NCBI RefSeq assembly: GCF_003148625.1
Contig: NZ_QGGO01000001.1
Coordinates: 62,001-126,000 of the forward strand
Direction: 5' to 3'
Source of the DNA: Arcicella aurantiaca
Lineage (GTDB): Bacteria > Bacteroidota > Bacteroidia > Cytophagales > Spirosomataceae
DNA length: 64,000 nt
The notes beneath the pieces are model-generated. The model saw nothing but the letters and a program-made list of their open reading frames with translations, did no database searches and was not told where the DNA came from. Below, one piece after another: positions 7,130 to 16,223 of the stretch. Numbering within the stretch: position 1 is the stretch's first letter; each line of letters begins with the position of its first letter. A program made the translations under genes and the position numbers.

Positions 7130-10100
7130 TCAAAGATACATGACAATCATGACTTTCGTACCCATCGCTGTCTGATTTGTGTCTTGCTTATCTAAAATAA
7201 AAACTTCAATTTTTGTATTTTCAATCAATTCAAGCGAACGTAGGCGTTCCTCCGTAATTTCGGTACTTCTTGATTTGTATGGTTTAAGTGATTTGTTCTT
7301 AATTTCGGCGGCTTTTTTGCGTCCAATACCATTGTCTTCGATAGTGCAAAGTAGTTTCTCTCCTTCTTGTTTAAAATGAATATGCAAGAAACCATCATTA
7401 TTTTCTTTATAGACCAAACCGTGATTAATGGCATTTTCAACAAAAGGTTGTAGAAGCATAGAAGGAATTTCTGTATCTAAACTAACGCTTGAATCAATTT
7501 CAATTTTAGAAGTAAATTTTCCTTTAAATCTTAGTTCTTCTAATTGGATATAATATTCCAACAGAATTTTCTCTTCACTCAAAGCGATATATTTATTTCG
7601 AGATGACTCTAAAAATAACCTCATTAATCTTGAAAATTTACTTAAAAAATTAGTTGCTTCTTCTGTATTATTATTCAAAATAAAGTTCTGAATAGCACTT
7701 AGAGCATTAAATACAAAGTGCGGATTCATTTGTGCTTGGAGAGCCTGTAATTCTAATTCTGCAAATTTTTTATTGATTTCAGTTTTTTCTTCTTCTTTCT
7801 TCTTAATGTTTTTTGTTCTGATAACAATATATAAAATGATTAATACCAAGATGAACAATACAATTAATGCCTTAAACCAAAGAGTTTCCCAAAAAGGAGG
7901 ATTAATAATAAAAATGATTGGTTTTAAAGATTGAGAAGGATTACCGTCAATATCAAACGCTTTTAAATGAAATTCATATTTGCCTGGAGAAAGTAGCGAA
8001 AACTCTTTGTGCAAATCCAGAACAGCGTGCCAAGATGTATCAGAATTATCGTTAGAACTTAACATTTTATAGTGATAAGTAATATTTTTATCACTTTTAA
8101 ATGATAGAGCTACAAATTCTATATCGATATTATTTTGGCGATAATTTAAGCTATATTGAGAATTTATGGTGGTGTCCTGACGGTTAATTTTTATATTTTT
8201 GATAATTAATGCCGTGATAGTTCTGGTTGTTGAAATATCTGTCTCAGCATTTAGAGGAAGAGTTGCCAAGCCTTTACTTGTACCGACAAACAATTCTTTA
8301 TTTCTCACCAATGAGCAATTTACCTCAAGTGTTGGTAAACCTTGTGCCAAAGAAATTTTCTTGATTGTATAGATAATATCATCTCCTTTTTTGGTCAGAT
8401 TTAATACAAAAATCCCTTCATTAGTAGAAACGAAAAGTCGATTACTTTCTTTTTCAAAATTCAAGTGGTTAATAATCATACCTGACAGTTCTGGAATTTC
8501 GTAGGGTTTATCTTTATAAAATCTATACACGCCATAGCCGTCAGTACCTACCCAAAGGGCATTTTCATTATCTGTATCAAAACATGAGATAGGTTTCGAT
8601 AAAATGGGTAATACTTTGTTGAATGAAATAAATTTAGTTTCCTGTTGATTCAGATAGAGTTTCTGTAATCCTTTATTTGTACCTGTAAAAATGATATGTT
8701 TTTCTTTGTTGAAGTACATAACATTAGTTTTAACTCCACGGCTATTGGGAAGAATTGGGAGTTTTAAATAATCAATAAAAAAAGTATTGAAATAGTCTTT
8801 AAGGAGGCTTATGTGTAGGGAGTTTGCGATTAAGAAAAGGTTTTCCGTAAGAAAAATAATACTTTTTACATTTAAACCGATGAGAATATTTGAATTGTTT
8901 TGATGAATTGTAGGTTTATTAAACTCTAACTTCAACATCTGAGGTGTTAAGATTTTTGTATTAGCTTCTGATAATGGGAAGAGCATCATACTGGCATCAT
9001 TCCATAAAATAATAGCCTTGTTTTTTGAAAGGACAATTTTTTTGATTGGGCTGTTTTTATTTTCTTTGAATTTTTGCAGATGTAGTTTGTTATCTTTTGT
9101 GAGAATATATATGTGTCCTTGATTATCGCCAATCCAAATTCTATCATATATGTCTTTCGTTAGTGCAGTAATTGAAATTTTATTTGAAATTTCTTGAAAA
9201 ATCTCTGATTTTAAAGCTTGTGAAGATAACATGAGTAACCCTCTATTTTTGGTGCATAGCCATAAATTATTTTCGCTGTCAAAATAAATAGTATTTACAT
9301 TGAAATTCTTAATAAAATCCAAGTTCTTAATACGGTTTAGATTTTCATCTATCACAAAAGCATCATCTTCTGTAAGCACTAATTTTCTGTTGATGTTCCC
9401 CACATTTAAAATTAATGATAGTTGCGGAGAAGGAGAAGATGATAAGTCTTTGAGGAGCCGTGTTATATGTTTTTTATTTTTTAGTAAACAAATACTGTCG
9501 TTATTAGCATAAATGGTTTTGTCATCATCAAAAATAATTGAAATAGCTTTATCCCAAAATTCAGGTTTGATATTAGTATTAGTTTGAATAATATGTTGTT
9601 TCTTTAAAATATTATGCTGTAAGCCTTCTGAAAAAGCCCTTAAATGCCACACTTCAATTCTGTTATTATATTTTTTTGAGAAAAAACTATTGTTTTTAAC
9701 AAGAGGATATGATTCGGCGTAATCTATTGTAGTAGTTGAAACCTTCTTTTTCTCGACATCAAGTAATAAAATATCTCTTTGTCCTAATATAATTTTTATT
9801 GTATTTTTTGATTCTCCAACATAGCACCATATATGTGTATCATGCAACTCCTTAAATGGATTTTCAATTACGTGAAATTTATTGTCCTTTAAATCAAAAT
9901 AGAAAAAAGCATTGGCGTAGGACAAAAACCAAATTCGATGCTGAGAGTCTTCGGCACAGTGCCAAATATCGTTGTTGGGAAGCCCATTCTTGGTAGTAAA
10001 TTTCTCAAATTTATAACCGTCAAATCGAGCAATTCCTTTATCTGTGCAAAACCACATAAATCCTTTACTGTCTTGAAATGCCCGATAAACGTGCGAACTC

Positions 10101-10204
10101 GGAAGACCATCATCAACGGTGTAGTTTCTGAAATGAGGCGTTTGGGCAAGTATATTTAAACTTGTAAGTATGTATAGAAAATAGATGGTTAGTAATTTTT
10201 TCAT
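7130..10204 (-). CDS. Reg_prop/Y_Y_Y sensor histidine kinase (LytS type)
   Basis: A 1024-residue membrane sensor. Signal peptide MKKLLTIYFLYILTSLNILA; then a long periplasmic region of Reg_prop beta-propeller repeats, beginning HFRNYTVDDGLPSSHVYRAF with repeated KGFMWFCTDKGI and ALWVGTDGYGV units; a Y_Y_Y domain (about 660-755, ending SPGKYEFHLKAFDIDGN); one membrane helix near 765-790; a coiled linker; and a His_kinase domain with the phospho-acceptor His in QMNPHFVFNALSAIQNF (about 825) and an HATPase domain (PSMLLQPFVENAINHGLV, IEDNGIGRK). It signals to the adjacent LytTR regulator. In related systems such propellers sense glycans or other external ligands; the ligand here is unknown. Confidence 0.93.
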   Translation of the reverse strand: MKKLLTIYFLYILTSLNILAQTPHFRNYTVDDGLPSSHVYRAFQDSKGFMWFCTDKGIARFDGYKFEKFTTKNGLPNNDIWHCAEDSQHRIWFLSYANAFFYFDLKDNKFHVIENPFKELHDTHIWCYVGESKNTIKIILGQRDILLLDVEKKKVSTTTIDYAESYPLVKNNSFFSKKYNNRIEVWHLRAFSEGLQHNILKKQHIIQTNTNIKPEFWDKAISIIFDDDKTIYANNDSICLLKNKKHITRLLKDLSSSPSPQLSLILNVGNINRKLVLTEDDAFVIDENLNRIKNLDFIKNFNVNTIYFDSENNLWLCTKNRGLLMLSSQALKSEIFQEISNKISITALTKDIYDRIWIGDNQGHIYILTKDNKLHLQKFKENKNSPIKKIVLSKNKAIILWNDASMMLFPLSEANTKILTPQMLKLEFNKPTIHQNNSNILIGLNVKSIIFLTENLFLIANSLHISLLKDYFNTFFIDYLKLPILPNSRGVKTNVMYFNKEKHIIFTGTNKGLQKLYLNQQETKFISFNKVLPILSKPISCFDTDNENALWVGTDGYGVYRFYKDKPYEIPELSGMIINHLNFEKESNRLFVSTNEGIFVLNLTKKGDDIIYTIKKISLAQGLPTLEVNCSLVRNKELFVGTSKGLATLPLNAETDISTTRTITALIIKNIKINRQDTTINSQYSLNYRQNNIDIEFVALSFKSDKNITYHYKMLSSNDNSDTSWHAVLDLHKEFSLLSPGKYEFHLKAFDIDGNPSQSLKPIIFIINPPFWETLWFKALIVLFILVLIILYIVIRTKNIKKKEEEKTEINKKFAELELQALQAQMNPHFVFNALSAIQNFILNNNTEEATNFLSKFSRLMRLFLESSRNKYIALSEEKILLEYYIQLEELRFKGKFTSKIEIDSSVSLDTEIPSMLLQPFVENAINHGLVYKENNDGFLHIHFKQEGEKLLCTIEDNGIGRKKAAEIKNKSLKPYKSRSTEITEERLRSLELIENTKIEVFILDKQDTNQTAMGTKVMIVMYL

Positions 10205-10223
10205 GTGTCAAAAATACTTGTTA

Positions 10224-10446
10224 AAAACCAGTTATGAGTGTCGAGATATGAGTTTTTCTCTTTTAAGTGACGAGTTATGAGTGTGGAACTATGAGTTTTA
10301 GTAAATAATGTTCTAATTTTGCAATATCAGTTATCAGTAAACAATTATCAGACTTAAATGAATAGCAGAAAACTTCTTTCTCAAATTTATTTACTGGTTG
10401 TTGACAACTGGTAATTGTTTACTGATAACTGTTCACTGATAATTGA
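10224..10446. repeat. Heptad repeat arrays in the leuS leader
   Basis: At least three arrays in the divergent gap between the kinase and leuS. Around 10226-10300: agttatg-agtgtcg, then agatatg, and gagttat-gagtgtg, then gaactat. Around 10327-10352: cagttat-cagtaaa. Around 10400-10446: actgata-actgttc, then actgata. The last array ends within a few bases of the leuS start codon, so it covers the ribosome-binding region. Confidence 0.75.
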
Positions 10447-10451
10447 AACAA

Positions 10452-13286
10452 ATGGAATACAATCACAAAGAAGTAGAACAAAAATGGAGACAGTTTTGGG
10501 AAGAAAATCAAACTTTCAAAACTGAAATTGATACCTCAAAACCGAAATATTATGTCTTGGATATGTTCCCGTATCCATCTGGGGCTGGTTTGCACGTTGG
10601 GCATCCACTTGGGTATATAGCCTCTGACATTATTGCTCGCTACAAGCGTTTGAAGGGTTTTAATGTTTTGCATCCAATGGGTTTTGACTCTTTTGGTTTG
10701 CCTGCCGAACAGTACGCTATCCAAACGGGGCAACATCCTGCCATTACTACCGAAGAAAATATTACTACTTACATCCGTCAGTTAAAACAAATCGGTTTTA
10801 GCTACGATTGGAGCAGAGAAGTGCGTACTTCGGACTCAAAATATTATAAATGGACACAGTGGATTTTCATGCAGTTATTTAATCATTATTACGATAAAGA
10901 TGCAAATAAGGCTTTGAAAATTACTGATTTGGTTGAAAAGTTCGCAACGTCAGGAAATAAATCTGTTAATGCGGTTTGTGATGAAGATACGCCTGTTTTT
11001 ACTTCGGAGGAATGGAATGCAATGAGCGAATTTGACCAACAATCAATGTTATTGAAATATCGTTTGACTTACCCTGACGAATCGGTCGTAAACTGGTGTC
11101 CAGGTTTGGGAACTGTTTTGGCTAATGATGAAGTAAAAGACGGTGTTTCTGAACGTGGAGGATTTCCTGTTGAACAGAAGAAAATGAAGCAATGGGCAAT
11201 GAGAATTACTGCCTACGCTGACCGTTTGATTGATGGATTGAATGAAGTGGATTGGTCGGATGCTTTGAAAGAACAACAACGTAATTGGATTGGTAGAAGT
11301 ACGGGAGCGAGCGTAAGATTTGAGGTTTTAACCCCTAACCCCCAACCCCTAACCCCTCAAAATATCGAGGTTTTTACCACAAGAGTTGATACCATTTACG
11401 GTGTTTCATTTATGGTAATTGCTCCTGAGCATGAATACGTGCCGTTTTTGACTACGCCAGAACAAAAAGAAGCCGTTGATGAATACGTGAAATGGGTAGC
11501 TTCAAGAAGTGAGTTAGACCGTATGTCGGAAGTGAAAAAGGTTTCGGGAGTGTTTACGGGAAGTTATGTAGTTAATCCTTTCAATGACGAAAAAGTGCCA
11601 ATTTTCTTGGCTGATTACGTTTTGGCAGGTTATGGAACGGGTGCAGTTATGGGTGTTCCTTCGGGCGACCAACGTGACTGGAACTTTGCTACGCATTTCA
11701 AATTGCCAATTGTTCCAATTCTTGATGCTCAAAAAGACATAGAAAAAGAAGCGGATAATACCAAAGAAGGGAAATATATCAATTCTGGTATTATCAACGG
11801 AATGGAATACAAAGAAGCGACCAAAACATTAACGACTTATTTGGAAGAAAAAGGCATCGGAAAAGGTAAAATTCAATACCGTTTGAGAAATGCCGTTTTC
11901 AGTCGCCAACGTTATTGGGGTGAACCAGTTCCAGTTTATTTTAAAGATGGCTTGCCGTACTTGATTGAAGAATCAGAATTGCCATTAGATTTACCTGTAA
12001 TTGATAAATATTTACCAACTGAAACGGGTGAACCACCTTTGGGACGTGCTGAAGGTTGGGCTTATCACCCCTCTCATAATGGAGAGGGGCAGGGGGTGAG
12101 GTATCCTTACGAACTTTCTACCATGCCAGGTTGGGCGGGTTCATCTTGGTATTGGTATCGTTATATGGATGCTCAAAATGAAGCTGAATTTGCTTCACAA
12201 GATGCTATCAACTATTGGAAAGCGGTTGATTTGTACATTGGAGGTTCTGAACACGCTACGGGACACTTATTGTATAGCCGTTTTTGGAATAAATTTTTGA
12301 AAGATTTAGGATTAGTGCCAGAAGAAGAATTTGCTAAGAAATTGATTAATCAAGGCATGATTCAGGGGCGTTCTAATTTTGTGTATCGTGTAAAATCGTC
12401 AGTTGGAGCGGGTAAAAATCCTGTTTTTGTTTCTTATAATTTGAAAGACCAATACGAAACGACGGACATTCACGTGGACGTAAATATTGTCAATAATGAT
12501 ATTTTGGATGTAAATGCTTTCAAAAATTGGAGAGAAGATTTTGCTAATGCTGAGTTTATCTTAGAAGATGGAAAATACGTTTGTGGTGTGGAGGTTGAGA
12601 AAATGTCGAAATCGAAATACAACGTTGTCAATCCAGATATTTTAGTGGATAAAGTGGGAGCAGACACTTTGCGTTTGTATGAAATGTTCTTAGGACCTTT
12701 GGAACAAGCAAAACCTTGGAATACAAACGGAATTGACGGTTCATTTAGATTTATCAAAAAAGTTTGGCGTTTATTCTATGACGACCAGTCGAACTTTAAA
12801 GTGAAAGATGAAGCTCCAACACCTGCCGAATTGAAAGTTTTACATACCGCTATAAAGAAAGTGGAGGAGGATTTAGAGCGTTATTCATTCAACACGGTTG
12901 TATCAACGTTGATGATTTGCGTAAATGATTTAGGTTCGTTGAAATGTTCTAAAAAGGCAATTTTGCAAGAATTAGTCATTTTGATGTCGCCATATACGCC
13001 ACACATTGCCGAAGAATTATGGACATTATTGGGCAACGAAGCAGGAACAATTTCTTACGCTTCATTCCCGAAATTTAATCCAAGTTATTTGGTAGAAGCA
13101 AATTTTGAATATCCAATTTCTATCAATGGAAAGGTAAGAGCTAATATTTCTTTCCCTACGGATGCTGTTCCTGCTGATATTGAAGCGGGCGTTTTAGCTA
13201 ACGAAGTTGTGCTGAAATGGTTAGACGGAAAAGCTCCTAAAAAAGTAATTGTTGTTCCAAAGCGTATTGTGAACGTTGTTATGTAA
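10452..13286 (+). CDS. leuS: Leucine--tRNA ligase
   Basis: A class I aminoacyl-tRNA synthetase of 944 residues that charges tRNA-Leu. The ATG at 10452 gives the family-typical MEYNHKEVEQKWRQFW; a TTG three codons upstream lies inside the repeat array. Motifs: HIGH variant in FPYPSGAGLHVGHPLGYIA (near residue 45), the CP1 editing domain with GTGAVMGVPSGDQRD (near 397), LSTMPGWAGSSWYWYRYMD (near 555) and KMSKSKYNVV (near 715), then the anticodon-binding domain. Two repeat-derived segments are translated in frame: LTPNPQPLTPQ near residue 295 (heptad array) and SHNGEGQGVR near 540 (half of the MITE core). Both fall in surface-loop positions and the gene is otherwise intact. Confidence 0.97.
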   Translation: MEYNHKEVEQKWRQFWEENQTFKTEIDTSKPKYYVLDMFPYPSGAGLHVGHPLGYIASDIIARYKRLKGFNVLHPMGFDSFGLPAEQYAIQTGQHPAITTEENITTYIRQLKQIGFSYDWSREVRTSDSKYYKWTQWIFMQLFNHYYDKDANKALKITDLVEKFATSGNKSVNAVCDEDTPVFTSEEWNAMSEFDQQSMLLKYRLTYPDESVVNWCPGLGTVLANDEVKDGVSERGGFPVEQKKMKQWAMRITAYADRLIDGLNEVDWSDALKEQQRNWIGRSTGASVRFEVLTPNPQPLTPQNIEVFTTRVDTIYGVSFMVIAPEHEYVPFLTTPEQKEAVDEYVKWVASRSELDRMSEVKKVSGVFTGSYVVNPFNDEKVPIFLADYVLAGYGTGAVMGVPSGDQRDWNFATHFKLPIVPILDAQKDIEKEADNTKEGKYINSGIINGMEYKEATKTLTTYLEEKGIGKGKIQYRLRNAVFSRQRYWGEPVPVYFKDGLPYLIEESELPLDLPVIDKYLPTETGEPPLGRAEGWAYHPSHNGEGQGVRYPYELSTMPGWAGSSWYWYRYMDAQNEAEFASQDAINYWKAVDLYIGGSEHATGHLLYSRFWNKFLKDLGLVPEEEFAKKLINQGMIQGRSNFVYRVKSSVGAGKNPVFVSYNLKDQYETTDIHVDVNIVNNDILDVNAFKNWREDFANAEFILEDGKYVCGVEVEKMSKSKYNVVNPDILVDKVGADTLRLYEMFLGPLEQAKPWNTNGIDGSFRFIKKVWRLFYDDQSNFKVKDEAPTPAELKVLHTAIKKVEEDLERYSFNTVVSTLMICVNDLGSLKCSKKAILQELVILMSPYTPHIAEELWTLLGNEAGTISYASFPKFNPSYLVEANFEYPISINGKVRANISFPTDAVPADIEAGVLANEVVLKWLDGKAPKKVIVVPKRIVNVVM
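11326..11361. repeat. Heptad array inside leuS
   Basis: Reads ccctaac-ccccaac, then ccctaac-ccctcaa. It encodes LTPNPQPLTPQ at the edge of the CP1 editing domain, a position that is loop in other LeuRS proteins. Confidence 0.7.
12066..12101. repeat. Half of a MITE core inside leuS
   Basis: Hairpin cacccctctc / gagaggggca followed by gggggtgagg. By eye it closely matches the right half of the core of the two 160-bp MITEs at 29156 and 52956 (cccctctcc, then ggagagggg, then cgggggtgagg). It is 36 bp, i.e. 12 codons, and is translated without breaking the frame. Confidence 0.7.
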
Positions 13287-13293
13287 TTTGAGG

Positions 13294-13326
13294 AACTTCC
13301 CGAAAGTTTTAAACTTTCGGGAAGTT
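13294..13326. repeat. Perfect palindrome, CTTCCCGAAAG family
   Basis: A perfect 33-bp inverted repeat with arms aacttcccgaaagttt and aaactttcgggaagtt, located between leuS and the pseudouridine synthase gene. Degenerate relatives lie at 16009-16041 and 59040-59087. It may act as a terminator-like hairpin, but it lacks a T-run. Confidence 0.8.
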
Positions 13327-13347
13327 AGCCTTAGTACAACTAAAAAT

Positions 13348-13989
13348 ATGATAATTCCCGTTCTCCACGAAGACCACGAAATATTGGTCGTCAATAAACC
13401 CGCAGGTATTCCTTCACAGTCTGATAAAAGCGGTACACTTTCACTGTTAGAAATCCTTTCCGAAAATCGTTCTGATTTATTTGTCATTCATCGCCTTGAC
13501 CAACGTGTGAGTGGAATTATTGTTTTGGCAAAAACAGAAGCATCTGCATCACAATTAAGTAAAGATTTTCAAACCAGAAACGTTACTAAAAAATACCGTG
13601 CTGTCGTAGCAAATCAGCCGAAAGATAAAGAAGGAAAATTGACCCATTGGCTTTTGAAAGATGCTAAAAAAAATATGTCAAAAGCTTTTGATAAAGAAGT
13701 GAAAAATAGTCAGAAAGCAGAGTTGAAATACCAAATCGTAAAATCGTCAGAACGGTATCATTTGCTTGAAATTGAGTTGTTTACAGGACGTTTTCATCAA
13801 ATTCGCTCGCAGTTATCAGCTATCAGTTGTCCGATTTTGGGAGATTTGAAATATGGCTATAAAAGAAGCTCTCCCGACGGAAGTATCTTTTTGCAATCAT
13901 TTTCATTATCGTTCAATCACCCAAAAACAAAACAGGCAACCAATTTTGAAATTGAAATGCCTGAGTTGTGGAAAAAATATGGGTTTTAA
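13348..13989 (+). CDS. RluA-family pseudouridine synthase
   Basis: A 213-residue enzyme that isomerises uridine to pseudouridine in rRNA or tRNA. Catalytic motif LFVIHRLDQRVSGIIVLAK with the active Asp in HRLD near residue 49. The start is pinned at ATG 13348 (MIIPVLHEDHEILVVNKPAG), since the upstream in-frame codons come from the palindrome. There is no S4 domain and the protein is short, like TruC-type or RluA-type stand-alone enzymes, so the target base cannot be assigned. A heptad array is translated near residue 157 (QLSAISCP). The stop is 5 bp from the convergent Uma2 gene, without a terminator between. Confidence 0.9.
   Translation: MIIPVLHEDHEILVVNKPAGIPSQSDKSGTLSLLEILSENRSDLFVIHRLDQRVSGIIVLAKTEASASQLSKDFQTRNVTKKYRAVVANQPKDKEGKLTHWLLKDAKKNMSKAFDKEVKNSQKAELKYQIVKSSERYHLLEIELFTGRFHQIRSQLSAISCPILGDLKYGYKRSSPDGSIFLQSFSLSFNHPKTKQATNFEIEMPELWKKYGF
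13810..13830. repeat. Heptad array inside the pseudouridine synthase gene
   Basis: Three units, cagttat-cagctat then cagttgt, translated as QLSAISC just after the RFHQIR motif of the RluA fold. Confidence 0.6.
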
Positions 13990-13994
13990 ATTAA

Positions 13995-14549
13995 CTACAT
14001 AATTCCTTCATATATTGTTTCGAGTGAAATCTGTGTTGCAAAAAAAGGAAGTTCTATGGTTTCCCCAATATTTACATAAAAATCAAAATTCCATTTCCCT
14101 TTTTCATTTCTGCTATACATTTCAACAATGGCTTCGTCTTGATGTACCATTAAATAATATTGTAAAGTAGGCATTGATAAATATTCAACCCGTTTTTTTT
14201 CTTTATCAATATCTTCTGTTCCCGCAGAGAGAACTTCAACAATTAATACAGGGTCAGTTACAAATTTTTGATGATTCCCTGATTCATGAATAACCACAAG
14301 GTCTGGATAACGATAAATTTTTCTATCCTTCACCATCAATTTTATATCATGTTCATAGACTTTGAATGGTTTTTTCTTCAAAAATAATTTGAAGAAAACT
14401 AAAAGATTGCTGGCAATCTCGTTTGCGGTTGTAGTTTCTCCTGGCATAGGTATAATTTCTCCATTAACATATTCATGTCTTTCCTCAGATTTTTCTTCTT
14501 GAGCAAAGTATTCTTCTACGGTATAAAATAATTCTTCGACTGCTATCAT
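13995..14549 (-). CDS. Uma2-family (DUF820) endonuclease-like protein
   Basis: A 184-residue protein of the Uma2 family with a PD-(D/E)XK fold. Seen: YTVEEYFAQEEKSEERHEYV, then NGEIIPMPGET, the core YRYPDLVVI (active Asp near 105) and DPVLIVEVLSAGTE (active Glu near 127), ending with a YYLMVHQDEAIVEMY strand region. The catalytic Asp, Glu and flanking strands all look intact. These genes are multi-copy in Bacteroidota and cyanobacteria and their role is not settled. It converges on the pseudouridine synthase gene and lies 41 bp downstream of the MATE gene on the same strand. Confidence 0.88.
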   Translation of the reverse strand: MIAVEELFYTVEEYFAQEEKSEERHEYVNGEIIPMPGETTTANEIASNLLVFFKLFLKKKPFKVYEHDIKLMVKDRKIYRYPDLVVIHESGNHQKFVTDPVLIVEVLSAGTEDIDKEKKRVEYLSMPTLQYYLMVHQDEAIVEMYSRNEKGKWNFDFYVNIGETIELPFFATQISLETIYEGIM

Positions 14550-14590
14550 GGCATTTGTATTTTATCAAATATCAAAAAAAAATAGAATAA

Positions 14591-15943
14591 TTACAAACTT
14601 ATCCGTTTCACTTTATTGTAAAAACGCCAGCTCAGAAGGCTTGCAGAGGCGAATAATGCTAAAGTCAAGCCAATCCAAATGCCTACGTGTTTTAAATCGT
14701 AATTAAAGCCTAAAATATAGCTCATGGGTAAACCTACACCCCAATACGCAAAAACAGTGATTAATGTGGGTACATTTACATCTTGAATTCCTCTTAAAAT
14801 TCCCAAACTCACGGCTTGAACGCCATCAAAAAGTTGGAAGAAACCACCCCAAATAATCAATTCTGCGGCTAAAATAATAACTCGCTCGTCTTTTACGTAA
14901 CTGGCAAACTCTACGTTGAAAATCAATAAAACAATGGCACAAAATCCCATAAAAACTAAACTCAAAACCAAAGCGGTCGTCCCTGCTCTGAAAATTCCAA
15001 TTCTGCTTTTTTCGCCTAAACTTGCTCCAACCCTGATTCCGCCTGCCGCTGCAATTCCCGTTGCCGCCATGTAAGTCATTGAAACGTAACCAATAGCTAC
15101 TAAGTGGGCTGCTTTGTGTTCAATACTAATCCAACCCATCATTACAACGGCTCCGTAAAATGCTGCGATTTCAGAAAAGCCTTGCAAACCGCTTGGAACA
15201 CCAATTTTTAAAATACTTCTCACAATTCTATCCAAACCTTTAAACGATACTTTTTCTTGAAAGTATGCCTTGAAAATATCAGTTTTAAAAGTAAAAAATG
15301 CCAAAGCTGACATCATGTAAGTTCTTGAAATTAAAGTAGCAACTCCTGCACCATTCAATCCCCATTCTGGAAAAATCCATGTGCCATTAATAAAACAATG
15401 ATTTAAGATTAGGTTTAAAATCAAGGCTGAAAAAGTAATATTCATGGATAATTTGGCGAATCCTAAACCGTCTGTAAAACTTTTAATGGCAGAGAAAATA
15501 AAAGCAGGAATTGTAGAAATCGTAATTATCCAAAGATATTCTTGAGTTTGGATTTTTATTTCAGCAGGTTGTTTCAGAATGTCTATATTCAGTCCAATCA
15601 AAACCACTACAACACAACAAAAAACGCTCATTAAAAGAGCTACCAAAATATTGGCTTTCAATAAACGATTACATTCGGTATAGTTATTTTCGGCTTGTGC
15701 TTTTGACACCAACGGCGAAACAATTTGCAGGCAGATATACCCAATAATGGCAATGTTAATGAGAATTCCGTTGGCATCGGCAGAGGCGGCAAGTGCTTGT
15801 ACTGACCCTCTATTCATTCGACCCACCTGTACGGTATCAGCAAAACCCATGAGCATAATGCCTAATTGTCCCGCAATGATTGGAAGAGCTAATTGGTAAG
15901 TGGAAATGATGTCGGATTTGTAGGTTTGGAAAAGCTTTTTCAA
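14591..15943 (-). CDS. MATE-family multidrug/Na+ efflux transporter
   Basis: A 450-residue inner-membrane protein with about 12 hydrophobic helices in two homologous halves. N-terminal LALPIIAGQLGIMLMGFADT followed by VGRMNRGSVQALAASADANG is the hallmark of NorM-type MATE proteins. The second half begins ILKIGVPSGLQGFSEIAAFY. Proteins of this family expel cationic drugs or metabolites in exchange for Na+ or H+. The gene stands alone upstream of Uma2. Substrate cannot be told. Confidence 0.92.
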   Translation of the reverse strand: MKKLFQTYKSDIISTYQLALPIIAGQLGIMLMGFADTVQVGRMNRGSVQALAASADANGILINIAIIGYICLQIVSPLVSKAQAENNYTECNRLLKANILVALLMSVFCCVVVVLIGLNIDILKQPAEIKIQTQEYLWIITISTIPAFIFSAIKSFTDGLGFAKLSMNITFSALILNLILNHCFINGTWIFPEWGLNGAGVATLISRTYMMSALAFFTFKTDIFKAYFQEKVSFKGLDRIVRSILKIGVPSGLQGFSEIAAFYGAVVMMGWISIEHKAAHLVAIGYVSMTYMAATGIAAAGGIRVGASLGEKSRIGIFRAGTTALVLSLVFMGFCAIVLLIFNVEFASYVKDERVIILAAELIIWGGFFQLFDGVQAVSLGILRGIQDVNVPTLITVFAYWGVGLPMSYILGFNYDLKHVGIWIGLTLALFASASLLSWRFYNKVKRISL

Positions 15944-16008
15944 AATATTATTTGTTGATGTTTAATTAGTGTTCTGAATAATTTGTATCTCAAAACCTTT
16001 GTTTGGGA

Positions 16009-16041
16009 AACTTTCCGAAAGTTTTAAATTTTCGGGAGGTT
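16009..16041. repeat. Degenerate palindrome, CTTCCCGAAAG family
   Basis: aactttccgaaagtttt followed by aaattttcgggaggtt, a diverged relative of the perfect copy at 13294-13326. It lies in the divergent gap between the MATE gene and the M1 peptidase gene. The rest of this 280-bp gap is AT-rich promoter-like DNA. Confidence 0.65.
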
Positions 16042-16223
16042 CATAGTAACTTATTAAACAGTGTTTTTAAGATTGATTTACAAAATTAGTCATACCATTT
16101 TTAAGAAACTTATTTTGAAAAAAGATATAGTCGAAATTTTCAAAATTTAATATTTTTCTAATAACGCTCACGAATTATCTAAACTTTCCGTTTTTTTGTA
16201 AAAATATAATTATCCTACTATTC

